This document shows, in pieces, positions 46,835-57,938 of a DNA stretch of 64,000 bases (position 1 is its first letter; each line of letters starts with the position of its first letter). The notes under the pieces are model-generated. The model saw nothing but the letters and a program-made list of their open reading frames with translations. It did no database searches and had not been told where the DNA came from. Location: assembly GCA_951394405.1 (NCBI GenBank), contig OX596339.1, positions 186,001 through 250,000 on the forward strand, read 5' to 3'. The stretch is from Coprinellus micaceus (Eukaryota > Basidiomycota > Agaricomycetes > Agaricales > Psathyrellaceae). The position numbers and the translations under genes were made by a program.

Positions 46835-48525
46835 CTACTCTTTGTCTTCCTCGGGGCCATCCACTTCTTCTCCCTCATCTTCATCTTCTTCATCTTCTTC
46901 GCCCCTATTATCCAATCCAGAGTCGCTGCGCTCTTCCTTCACCTCGTTCCTTCTCTTTTCTAGCCGGATCTGCTTCTGACTCTTGCGTTCTTCGATTTCC
47001 TTCCAAGACTCCTCGTCTATCTCGTTCGCAACCTCCAAGAGTAACTCTATCCGACCTTCCCGACCAAGCCTTCTCAACCCATTGAAATTGGTATCGAACA
47101 TCTTCTGCATGACTGGGCGATGGCGCTGGGCGTCCTCCTCATCACATATTCCATCAATCCCGACCCAGAGTTGGACCTTCCGTAGGTTCTGGTATGGGGA
47201 TTCCTTTCCTTTAGGTACCAGCGCTTCATCCAACTTGCCCCATTGAGGCCCAAAATTTCCGTGAACCATGCTCCTCCATTTTGAACCCTCAATCAGAACC
47301 CGCACCTTCAGCTCCTCGAGGTTGACTAGCTTTGCGAACCAGCCGTCCAACAACAGCCCATGGTATGGGTCGTTAATCTTCTCGTCCTCCTGCCCGTACC
47401 TGACGTCGTACCCAATATCGAACCGGATCCTTGTGAGCGTAAGCCAGGAGTCCCGGTGCAGTCCGCGAATCGGAGAGAGGTGTGGGATGGTGCCAGCGCT
47501 GTCACCTTGCCCAGGAGGGAATGGCGACATGGTGTGCATGTTGAGCTCCCGCAGGCACGGGGTCGCAGACATAATGGCACTTGGCAGATAGGAGTGGTCC
47601 CAGTGCCGAGCTTCGATGGGTAGGGAGAGCGTTTCGAGGACGTTCCACTGAACGTTGAGGTAATGGTCGTTCCGGTATTTGTCGCCCGGGAAGTTGAGCC
47701 TGTGCTCATTGAGCCCATAGCGACCTTGGTAGGAAAAGTTCTTGAGATATACGGGGGCATCCTTGCCGACTTTGTTATTCGGCCGCCTTGAGTTAAATTA
47801 GGATATCATCGTCAGTGGATCCTTGAAAACGAATCTACATACCGGTTGGTGGTAAGGGGGCGCCCGATTATTACGTTGTTGAGTTGGAGTTTCTCAACGC
47901 CACGGCATCTCACTATCTGCTCAGCAAATATTTCGATGTTGTGCAACCCCAACACCTTCATCGTAGGCCGCTCCATGATTTTCCAGAGCTGCGCATCCAC
48001 CCCGCCTAGACCCCGACGGCGCTTCGGAGTGGATTCGAATACCATCCAGTGCCCAATCTTGCGCCCACCCCATGGCGACTTGTCCCCTTCGGATACCTCA
48101 AGGTGAACCTCGGTGGCATTCGTCAACTTGGAAAGGGCAGAAGCAAGTTTGGGGTAGGCGATATCTGCCCGTTGCTCGTGTGGACCAGCCGGGAATCGGT
48201 ACACTAGCTTTTTAACGAAAGCACCGAGGTGGGGGCTTTCGCCAATGACAGCGGCGAAGCGAAACTGCGTGTCTGGTCCGGTTTGCTCCTGGTCGTCGCG
48301 GACGAACTTCGCGGGTTGGAGGGTGACAGCCTTGAAAAGGACCCTTTGACAGGCGGGGGTAAAGCACTTGGAGAATAGAGATAGACACTTGAGCCCGTCC
48401 TGATCGACGATGTCGTCGGCGCAGACGTGCCCGATAATGAGGTCGACGAGCTCGACAGGGAGGTTAAGTCGCGTGGGAGGACGGGTGACACTTCGCTGCG
48501 CATCGAGTGGGATAGGAGTGGACAT
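46835..48525 (-). CDS. F-box-like protein of unknown target
   Basis: Two exons (48525-47843, 47786-46835) join to 544 residues. The N-terminus contains an F-box-like segment (RLNLPVELVDLIIGHVCADD, then LKCLSLFSKCFTPACQRVLF). The middle has leucine-spaced stretches such as MKVLGLHNIEIF..VEKLQLNNV and LVNLEELKVRVLIEG, suggesting irregular leucine-rich repeats. The C-terminus is a lysine/arginine-rich helix (EEKKS-type, SWKEIEERKSQKQIRLEKRR) followed by a strongly acidic tail (EEDEEDEDEGEEVDGPEEDK). Such proteins usually serve as SCF ubiquitin-ligase substrate receptors; the substrate cannot be guessed. The single 56-nt intron has a GTATGT donor and fits the frame. It borders the repeat block and seems intact. 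Confidence 0.75.
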
Positions 48526-50559
48526 GATGGCAGTCGTGGTTGAAGATGTTGATTTGTTTTCACGCTGGCTTTATATGATGCGGTTATTTGTTGATGATTG
48601 GGTGTCGAAGCCCATTCTCTCTCGATTTGGAAGGTCGGATTGGTTCACGTGTTCCTGCCCAAAACAGGCCCGCAACGTTTCGAGTACGCAAGCTAGAACC
48701 CAGAGCAGGGTAGTAGTCAACCTGACAAATCGCTCCCGTCCTAATAGTCAGGATTTCCCTCACTGCAGGTGTCCCCGTCCAACGACGGCAAACTTGGACA
48801 ATCCATTTTCGTGCCTACCTAGCCCAGCTAGAAGGTCTCGGCGGATACCACCGGACATGGGACCACATATCGCAGGGCCCCACCCCTTTCAGGCGTGGTG
48901 TGCTGCCGTCCGTGTCCCAGAGAATGTGTTGCACCCATCGAACCTCTTGCCTACGCTGATGCAGTCGTGAAACCGACGCTGCCATCGACTTGCGCTTCAT
49001 CACTGGATTCAGGAGGTGTTTGGCTGCCTGACTACCACTCAGGGGTGTGCTCTCTCATTCTTACTTTGTGCTGTCGCCACGTTTGCTCACTCCTTGGCGA
49101 AGATGGAATGCATTCGCCAGTGAAATGCGATGAGGGCCTACCGAAGGAGCGGATGGGGTGCGCCTATATCAAAATCTCATCGGGAGGGGACTGAGGGTCA
49201 GCGCCTTTCCAGAGAGTCCTCCATAATGACAAAGGGGGCTCCATCCGCGCCGTCTGCACTCTGGCACGATTATGGTCTCACGACATGCTCCGAGCTGCTA
49301 CAACTCCTTAACTCCTCCTATATTTCAGTTCAAGTGTCTCGACGGGCGCCTGGGTGTATAGAACGGTAGATACAAAGCGAGCGAATCCATTTGAGCTGGT
49401 GCCTGATTAGAGGGCGGAAATAACTTCGATTCATGTTGCCTCTTCCCTCATTGTCGCTTAGCAACTAAGAATGCGAAGTCCGGTTGGTGGGCATTTCGTT
49501 GCTTGTTACTCGCTTTCTACCCTTTCACACTGAACTCACATTTCTAGCGGGAATAATCCTGCAACTATTCGGCCGTGAGGAGGCTACGATGCCCCTCAGA
49601 CTTACTACACAACTAGGCCGCCGCTTTACGTTTTATAATCCGGATGTCCCAGGGGGTATGTAACTACGACCTGAAGGATCCTGAGGGAAGCATCTGATAG
49701 ACCTCAATCTAAGAATAGAGTAAGTAATTATGCAGGCTATTTGTGTCTCTAGCATCCGCTTGCAGCGACCAATCGGAGATACTCAGCTACGGGCGCTTAT
49801 TTCACGTATGCGCTTCTCGGAGTTCCGTTCAGCAGGGAATTTGTAATGCATTTGCTGAAAACTATGAGTAATGAGTATGCCCCTCTCTTGCGGAATATTG
49901 AGTAGGAGGAGATAGGGGTGCGCGTAGTTGCGCACGATACCCCTGACCTCTTGAGAGAGATGCGGGAGGCCTGGGCCCAACGACGGGACGCGAGCGAACG
50001 GACTGGCGCCGCTCCTTGAACAAGTCCGACGCTTGGGACCGAACTCAGTGGTACTACATGTTCTGTCCAGTTGTGACGGCATATTTCGCGGAGGATAATC
50101 TCATAGTGACGATCATTGGTGCGACAGATTGAGTGGCTTCCTTGGCGATCCAGGTCCTGGTTCAGCGTCTGCGGAGGAAATTTTCTATCGCGGGCTCGGA
50201 CCGAGCTTCATATTCTCATTCCGAAGGATATGTACGAAGGGCGCATCGGTTTCCTTCAGCCTCTTCGTGGATTACGGTCGATTTGTTGGCTTAGATTAGG
50301 AGCGAGAGCGTCGAGCGAGGAAACCTTTGTGGCCTTCACCGGAAGCTCGCCTATTTCTGTCCCTCCTCAGACTATATATTGCGGGACCGCAAGTGTTTAC
50401 CATGTGTTTAGAGCGAGGGAACATTGGACGCACCCAATGCCCCCTCATTTAGGTGGCCGGCCACTTTGAACGCCGTAAAGGATCCTATCACTACTGCGGC
50501 CCTTCACGGTTCTCAAAATGGGCGTCATAAACGCACCCGTTCGCGTTCATCGAGGTACC
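48526..50559. other. Intergenic
   Basis: No gene recognised. Open frames are short and overlap on both strands. Confidence 0.35.
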
Positions 50560-51025
50560 GTTCGATCTGTAATTACAGATCACCAGTCACAGTCACATCA
50601 GCGAGCGGGAGCAGTGCGGGACGCGAGGACGCGCTCGTGTTACTGCCTCATTTGGGAGGAGAGCGCAGGTCGGTGGCGGGGAGATGTCCCATATTGCCTG
50701 TGTTCCCGCCCTCCTGTACCCCGTACCCATCCGTCTGTCAATTCCGAGGCCCTTGGGCCGAGCAAAAAGATGAGTGGCAGCAAGGAACGGGGGCCCCACA
50801 TATGTGACTGACGGTCTCATATCGGGGGCCCTGGGACCCTCCCCGAAGCATTGCGGGGCCCCCGCCGAAGGCGAGGGGTGCGATGCGGAGCGGGAGGGAG
50901 CTACCCATATGAGAATGTGGGGACTGCCGCGAATGAGGAGGACGAGTATTCCCGCGCACCCCATCACCCGCCCCGGGACAGAGTCCGGGTGACCGTGACT
51001 GATGATCTGTAATTACAGATCGAAC
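50560..51025. mobile_element. 466-bp inverted-repeat element (MITE-like)
   Basis: The ends are ~37-bp inverted repeats containing a palindrome (ATCTGTAATTACAGAT at both ends) extended by CACCAGTCACAGTCAC on the left and CATCAGTCACGGTCAC on the opposite strand of the right end. No open frame of note. A clean short target duplication is not visible, but similar CCCGTT..CGCGTTCATCG sequence flanks both ends as a direct repeat. Confidence 0.7.
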
Positions 51026-51311
51026 CCGTTCTCGCGTTCATCGTGAGGCATGTGCGCTCCTGGGTATTTTAGGCGCCACGGCCTCTCTCTCCCTCTCTAT
51101 CGGTTGCATGTCCCACGTGGGGTCAAACCTTGGACCAACCAACCGCCCTGAGGTCGTGAACGGATGCGCTCCCACTTGCTTCCACACCTTCGCCACATCC
51201 TTCCACTAACGGAATGGATATCTCAGCACATCCTGTACGACTATCGTAGGCCGCCTCAGCCGCCTGCTAGCCGGCCCACCCTGGCATCGGGATAACTTTG
51301 CGGTCCCGCTC

Positions 51312-51523
51312 TCGTTATAAACCTTGGATAGAGGATCTGCTTCCGGTGGAAATGACGCCGTAGCGTGTGGGGATGGATGCGATACAGGGATGTGGATGAT
51401 ACATAAACGCAATGTGGAGAGCGGTTGTTATCTCATTTGTTGCTTCCCTCTGCTGCTTACTGTGTGTGCAGCGACCGTCTGAGGCCTCCTGCCTGTTGAC
51501 CGCTCGTACGAGCTCGTCACGCG
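51312..51523 (+). promoter_or_regulatory. Promoter and conserved leader of paralogue 3
   Basis: A TTATAAA box lies at about 51315-51321. The conserved leader block GCTGCTTACTGTGTGTGCAG and GAGCTCGTCACGCG precede the ATG, as in copies 1 and 2. Confidence 0.5.
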
Positions 51524-52828
51524 ATGGCTCTCGAGGAGGAGGATGCTATCTTCCTCGGTCTGTTTATGTCTTTCTATTCATACGGTGCGCCCATTCGCTT
51601 CATCCGATCCCTCTGCGATGCACTTAACCTAAGATACTCCTGTAGGTCTATATACCGTCATCTTCGGCCTATACGTCAAGCTTGTGAGGAATCGGAAGTC
51701 GAGGGGGCTTACGGGTCTCGATTGGGCGATTGGATGGTTGTATCTGGTAACAGGGGTAACGGTAATTCTTGATGCGATCCAAGAGTTCCATCATCTGGTG
51801 AGTGGCGTACGAATTTCCAGTGCAGATGGATAGGCTGAGCGTAGCCTTAGCGCCGAGGCAGGACATCTGAGACCTCCCGATGGATCAACGCTATAAACAC
51901 GACAACATCAGTCACCATGGTCTCGCTAGACTTTGTCGCCCAGCTCGTCCTGGTAAGTTATGCAAGGCAATCGTACCCTTAACCCACTAAATCCGGCGCA
52001 GATATATCGGTGCTGGATCGTCTGGAACAAGAACCTATGGATCGCGCTTCCACCGTTCGCCATTGCGCTGGGGTCTGCCGGTACGTCTCGGCCCTCGTTT
52101 ACTATACGGCATTCTCACGAATACCACCTTGAATCTCCCTCCTCCCCCCCTCCCGTCTTCCCTACTTGACGCCTGTTCCAAACCTCCTCTCGTACCCAGC
52201 TGCCGGCCTCGCAGTCAGTCTCTCCCTCGGAATTAACCCTGGGGCTAAGCTCTCCTGGTGGGTTTACGCGGGGTCGAGCTGGACCATTCTGTCGCTCATC
52301 GTAAACGCTCTCGTCTCGGGCTTGATGATCTACAAGATTTGGACCGTCCACAACGCTACGAAGGGCATTGTGCTCTCTTCGACCCGCCTAGACCTCTCGT
52401 GGGTTGCGTCGATGCTCGTTGAGAGTGCCCTCGTTCTTTTCGTGGGGCAGCTGGTTTATGTGGTGCTGTATTGGCTCGACAATAACGGGTGGTTTATTAT
52501 CGTTCTTCCAGTGACCAATCTCTACGTGAGCCCTTCACTCGAACTTGGGAGAGTAGAGCATCCCGCTAACTGGCGTTCTATAAAATAGGGACTCTGCTGC
52601 ACGATCATCATGGTCTGCGTCGCGGAGAAGAGGTACACCGATACCACGGCCCACGAGACCTCTCCAAGCGTCGTCGTTCTCTCTAGCCGATCACATAGCG
52701 GAAAGTCCGGCAATGATACCTTCGTAGAAACCCCTTCAGCGGCAAGACCTATGAAATCGTCGAGGGGAGGTTACGAGATGGATATTGAATTGAATACGTA
52801 CTCGGATCGTCCCTATCAGGATAAGTGA
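51524..52828 (+). CDS. Multi-span membrane protein, paralogue 3
   Basis: Six exons (51524-51584, 51646-51797, 51851-51952, 52002-52080, 52200-52525, 52589-52828) join to 319 residues. Exons 1-4 are the same length as in copies 1 and 2; exon 5 is two codons shorter. Hydrophobic segments are conserved (TVIFGLYVKL, WAIGWLYLVTGVTVIL, TMVSLDFVAQLVLIYRCWIV, LIVNALVSGLMIYKIW, LVFVGQ-like LFVGQLVYVVLYWL, IIVLPVTNLY). The tail again is Ser/Thr-rich and ends NTYSDRPYQDK. All splice sites are canonical. It lies 2.7 kb upstream of copy 4 on the same strand. Confidence 0.88.
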
Positions 52829-53144
52829 CCCAATCGAACTTGATATGATAATTTAGCGTAGTGGCCTTACTGAAATTCCTTACGGCTGAGGTATGTACTG
52901 AGTCCTGACTGTAGTTCCTTGTTCCCATCTCCACTTTCGTTAGATTTACTTCCATTTTTGGATACCCTTCGAATCTCCTGTATTTGTATACTTGCACGAA
53001 CATGCTCTATGCTCACATGAACATGGCGCGCGCGAGGTCGTGCTAGCACTTAGATCGCGGCTGTTGAAAGGGACTATTTGAGGTCAATTCGAGGGTAAGA
53101 GAGTCGGTTTGTTGTCTGTGATAGCTCAGCGGCAGCTGGGCCCA
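52829..53144. other. 3' spacer of paralogue 3
   Basis: No gene seen. It ends at the (TTATC)2 tail at 53145. Confidence 0.35.
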
Positions 53145-53157
53145 ATCTTATCTTATC
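53145..53157 (-). repeat. (TTATC)2 tail of an inverted element copy
   Basis: Two TTATC units followed by AAGCGGAGATTCAATTTAG, matching the sequence next to the tails at 42194 and (inverted) 31106. Confidence 0.5.
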
Positions 53158-53471
53158 TTCAAGCGGAGATTCAATTTAGGCTGTGGCTTTGGCGCCAGCA
53201 CGACTTGCCTTTGGTCCTTTGGTCCACCACGTTCGATGGGTCGCCTCGTCATCCACGCTCTGGCCTCTGTGTGTTCCATTCCATCACCCGCACGCGCAGG
53301 GCGCGGAAGGTGACCATTCTTTTCACTGCGGCGTCCGAGTCCGACCTCCCTTCACACTCAACTCAATGGAACACTCCAGCTCTTCTTCTCCCGAAATCGA
53401 CCTGCTTTCGCTCACCTGGTTTCTGTCACACTCTTCTATTCTTCTATGGACGCACTTAATTCAATCAGACA

Positions 53472-53717
53472 ATGGGGCCCCTTCGGCGGCGACTAAACCC
53501 CTTCATCCCAAACGTCGATGTAAAATCTCCTTCCTTGGTCGGACCAAGACACGGGTTCTACTATAGCCCAACCATATCATTGGACGCCCCGTTCGGCTCG
53601 AAGGCCCTCTTCTGTGACTTCTGTGCTTCTGGCGGGGTCCTAAATGACCCCGAAACGGTCATCGATTCAAGTAGTGGGAAACAGTACACGGGATATGAAT
53701 GCATGTGTGCGAAGTGA
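53472..53717 (+). CDS. Hypothetical cysteine-containing open frame
   Basis: 81 codons with two CxC/CxxC-like pairs (LFCDFCASGG and YECMC) that could bind zinc. No family recognised. A GTGAAC donor near the end could extend it into another exon, but the continuation is unconvincing. It may be a gene fragment. Confidence 0.3.
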   Translation: MGPLRRRLNPFIPNVDVKSPSLVGPRHGFYYSPTISLDAPFGSKALFCDFCASGGVLNDPETVIDSSSGKQYTGYECMCAK

Positions 53718-55571
53718 ACAGAACCCCTTGTCTTCTTCCTCCCCCACCCCGCCCTGGCGTCCCTCCTGGCCTCCGCTCTCCTGGGTAGCCTCATCTTCCG
53801 GCACCCTTTCTATCTCTGGTGATCGTTGCCCGAGCTGAGTATGATGGAACCCCCGTCATGGCGTAGCAGGTAAGTGCGGAGCCACCGAGGAGTGTGTCAA
53901 AGGCTCACGCCGTTCCTTTCGAACCTGAAGTGGATAATCTTGTATCCTCCTCACTCTGCTGGCGAGCATTCGTCGCTCCCCAGCTCAACCCTCGATATCG
54001 ATCTCCCGATCTTGGTCTCAAGGAGGCCCTCTGCGTCGATCCAGGTCATCGCCGTCGATCGTCTTTTTTCGATTCTCGACCTCATGCACCGTCACTCCCT
54101 CGGCATTTCTCAGTCTTTGCCTCCATCAATCCCCCATCCGAGGTACGTCGCAAGAAATGTAGCCTCTAGTTTATGTGTTGGGGACTTCCGGGAGAGTTTG
54201 ACGACCTCGTATTATTCATCCAGCTCATGTGAGTTGAATGAATGATACTAGGCCGTGTCCCGACCACGGCCAACTCCCCAACGGAAAGGACGCGTCGAGA
54301 ATTACACACATCCTGTGTTGTTCATCCAGCTCGTACACCCAGCTGTACGAACGCCACAGGATGTGGCGGAGCAGACTTGAGGAAGAATCCGGGTTTTTTC
54401 CTCGCTCGATTTTTGATCCAGGAATGAAAAAAGGATATAAAAACTAGGGAAACCTTGTGCTCCAGTTTACGTGGTGGCATTCCAAAGTCACGGGTCTGGA
54501 TGGAGAAGGTCTGTAGAAGTTACGCATGCCCTGCGTCCCTTCGTACGGACACTGAATCCCTTGGTCGCCCGATACTGGTGAGGCGGAAGGTACCCATCCC
54601 TATCTCTGATTCATTGCTTGGTGAGACATCTTCCTCCTCGGACTTCGATCGTGACCCTTCCTTCCCTGACCACATTGGAATCTTTGTTCCCCCACTGATG
54701 TAGCCGTGACTCCTGGTAGGTTGTTCCTACTATCATAGTTCAGGTTACATTTGACCCCGGATCCGCGAAGATTCAGAGGGATTTTGTAGGCGATGAGAGT
54801 TCGGAAAAGACGGCCTGGTCGCATATGTGGTACCCATCTCAGCAAGGAAGCCTGCACCAGACTGCTGGCCCACAGAAGCCCGCAGGAAGACGCCGCCGTG
54901 TGGCTTGACAGCGTCATACGTATGTCTTCTCGTGTCTATCCTGATTTCCATTTCGACCTGATAGGTACCTAGACTCCCAGGATGCGGCGATCCAGATAGC
55001 CTCCACCTGTCGTCACAGGTGCTCACCTCTTCAACGCTCGCCCAAGTGCGAAGACGATATCTGCCATGGCTGGGGGTCGAACCCTCTCCTCGTGGTACCT
55101 TCCCGATCAGGCTCCGCTTGAGATCATCCATATGTGCTCCGGCACCAGGGGTAAGACTGGGCCGGACAGGAACGGACACTTTTGGCTCCACTCCATATGC
55201 ACATGTTCCCCCTCTCGCATGGAGGGAACCTCTCCGCATGCTCCCCCGACCCGCAAGCGCCGGGTTCCATATACTCAACGGCAGCACACGGTGCACATGC
55301 ATACCTTTGTGCTTCTGTGCCTCCCAATGCCGTAACCCACTCATCGGCGCTTGAGGTGACTGGCTAAAATGAGCAGCAGATCTGCCTCCGATCACCAGCT
55401 CCTTGAGGTGTCCACTTCGATGGGGGTACGACGACGAACAACGACGAAGGCTACATATGCTCGCAATGTGGGGCGTTGCCGCCTCCCTTTCCCTTCTCCC
55501 CGTTGCTCCCTGACCGCGATTGCGGGTCGAGGCTCGCTGTTCGTCAAGTGCTCTTTCGAGCTCGTCCCAAA
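53718..55571. other. Intergenic
   Basis: A 277-codon minus-strand frame (54745-55578) overlaps the start of paralogue 4 and has no domain. Nothing else seen. Confidence 0.35.
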
Positions 55572-56909
55572 ATGGCACCTCAGGTCAAGGACTGCATCTT
55601 CATTGGTCTACTCATGTCGTTCTTTTCCTTCGGTATGCATAGAATCTCCACTACCTCGGTCGCGCTCCAGGAGCTGATTGACGAATCTCTGCCAATCGCT
55701 AGGTCTCTACACCGTCGTCTTTGGCCTATATGTCAAGCTTGCGATGAATCGAAAGTCGAGTGGGCTCAAGGGCTTGGATTGGGCAATTGGATCTCTATTC
55801 CTGGTAACGGGCGTTACGGTTATTCTTGACTCGGTTCAAGAGTTCCATAATCTGGTGAGTCGCGTACGAGACCGCAGCTGCGACGAACCCTCTCAAAGCC
55901 ACTCTTAGCGCCGCGGAGAGAGCAGTAAAACGGTCCCCTGGATCTCCGGTATCAACACGACCACGTCGGTCACGATGGTCACCCTGGATTTCGTCGCTCA
56001 GCTCGTTTTGGTGCGTCCTTCAGTCAAATAGCCTTATCTCATGGGGTCCCCTCGTCCTGACACGAATTTAACGTAGATCTATCGGTGTTGGATCGTCTGG
56101 AACAAAAATCTGTGGGTCGCGATCCCCCCTGTACTCATCGCGTTAGCATCTGCTGGTGCGTCTCGCCCACTACTGCACACGACCAACCTCCTCACCGCTT
56201 GTCCCAACTATCCTCACACGACCTTGTATCCCCTCCTTAAAACCACCGTACCCCTCCATCGTATCCAGCTTGCGGCCTCGCAGCGAGCATCTCTATCGGA
56301 GTCACCACGGGTGACGATCTCGCCTGGTGGGTCTCCGCCGGTTCAAGCTGGACGATTCTTTCCCTCATCGCCAACGGAGTCGTCTCAGGCCTGATGATAA
56401 AGAGGATCTACTCCGTCCACCGGGCGACGAAGGGGGTGCTGGTTTATTCCGGACGCCTCGATCTCGCTTGGATAACTACCATGCTCATCGAGTCCGCCAT
56501 CGTCCTCTTTGTGGGACAACTCGTCTTTGTGGTGTTGTACCGGATGAACCACCCTGGGTGGTTCATCATTGCGCTTCCGGTTACGTGCCTCTATGTGAGT
56601 CCTTGTTTCGATGGACGAGAAAGCTGTTTACTGACATGCGGACGCTTGGACGAACAGGGAATGTGTTGCACCGTCATCATGGTCTGCGTTTCCGAGAAGC
56701 AGTCGGTCGACACGAGCACGACGCACGAAGCCATGCCAAGTGTTGTCGTGCATGTACTCTCCACCAGGTCGCAAGGAGGAGAGTCGGTACACGACGAACC
56801 TTATACGGAGGGTTCAGCAAGCTCGACGAGGCGACTGAAAGGGCCGAACCGAGATAAGAATGTGGGCTTCGAATTCAACTCGATGTATTCGCATCGTTCC
56901 CAGCAGTAA
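55572..56909 (+). CDS. Multi-span membrane protein, paralogue 4
   Basis: Six exons (55572-55632, 55703-55854, 55909-56010, 56077-56155, 56269-56594, 56658-56909) join to 323 residues. It is the most diverged copy: it starts MAPQVKDCIFIGLLMSFFSF instead of MALxEED, and has CGLAASISIGVTTGDDLAWW in place of SGLAVSLSYAM. Intron positions are the same as in the other copies. The tail ends FEFNSMYSHRSQQ rather than NTYSDRP. Its upstream leader does not carry the GTGTGTGCAG block. The stop codon lies only 4 bp before the inverted-repeat element at 56914, so the normal 3' UTR has probably been displaced. Confidence 0.87.
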
Positions 56910-56913
56910 GAAT

Positions 56914-57938
56914 CCAGACCGTGTTTTTTTAAAACATTTGCTATCCGATAGTTAAGTACTACTTAATGTTAAATACTGTGTTTAAATACAGTGGTAGAGA
57001 ATGCTTCGGATAGCTATCTGGCATTTTCAGACAGGGAGAAAAGTGTGTTTAAACATGATTTCGGCCCATGGCACGTGAGTCGAGTGGGGTGGCGAGGGAT
57101 GGTGGTGGATGGACGGGCGCTTAACATGGTCCGCGCCGTAAAACATGAGATACGTGTATCTAAATACCTTGTACATATTTAAATACCGTTGGTAGACCAT
57201 TAAACGCTAATAATTAAATACAGGGTCCCTGGACGGGGCCCAGTAAGGCGGTCGAGGTAGACACCCGCCCGGCCAGTGGGTGCCTGGTCGAACGGGGCTT
57301 TAAACACCGGCTATGGAGAAGCCGGCACCCCTGTCTCCTTTTGCCTTTCGGCAAAAGGGGTTGAACACCTCTCAGTCACTCCTCACCAACCCGTGTGGTG
57401 GAAGGGGGAAGAGAGGCGTTGGGGCATTTTTGCAAAGAGGTGCGGCTTATATAGCCAGCACTTGTTTGCTTGCCAAACAACGCGGTCGCGGCGGTCACGC
57501 GTTGATCGTTTAGCAGAACCAAACAGAGCCAAAGGCCCAGGGCTATATAACCCGAGGGCCAACGGAGCAAATCCCCCCACTTCTCTTTGCCTCTCTCCAC
57601 CACTTTCGAGGTGATGGGGATGGGACTTCGAGGTATTTGACGCTGTCGCCCATTAGGGGCGGCTGCATTCATCAATTTGATGGGGAGTGCGTGTTTAAAC
57701 ACCGGCTTGAATACCGGTGTTTAAACACCCCGACCCAACGTACCTAACTGACTTAAACACACCCGACCGAATTGGTGCTTAACCACCTTCAAGTCATGTT
57801 TAAATACGTCACCTAGTCTTCTCTGAATGCATTGCCGTCGTCGGTCAAAATGTCGTGGATCGATGTTTAAACACAGTATTTAACATTAAGTAGTACTTAA
57901 CTATCGGATAGCAAATGTTTTAAAAAAGAACGGTCTGG
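56914..57938. mobile_element. 1.0-kb inverted-repeat element with GTTTAAACA motifs
   Basis: Terminal inverted repeats of about 70 bp start CCAGACCG and include AAAACATTTGCTATCCGATA and GTTAAGTACTACTTAATG; left and right differ only slightly at the outer T-run. Inside, GTTTAAACA/GTTTAAATA-type 9-mers recur at about 56978, 57046, 57297, 57691, 57715, 57795 and 57863, with ACCGGC/GCCGGT palindromes nearby. No protein is encoded, so it is non-autonomous. No target duplication is visible. Confidence 0.75.

Noticed and set aside
54745..55578. 277-codon minus-strand frame
   Set aside because: It overlaps the start of membrane-protein copy 4 on the other strand and has no domain.
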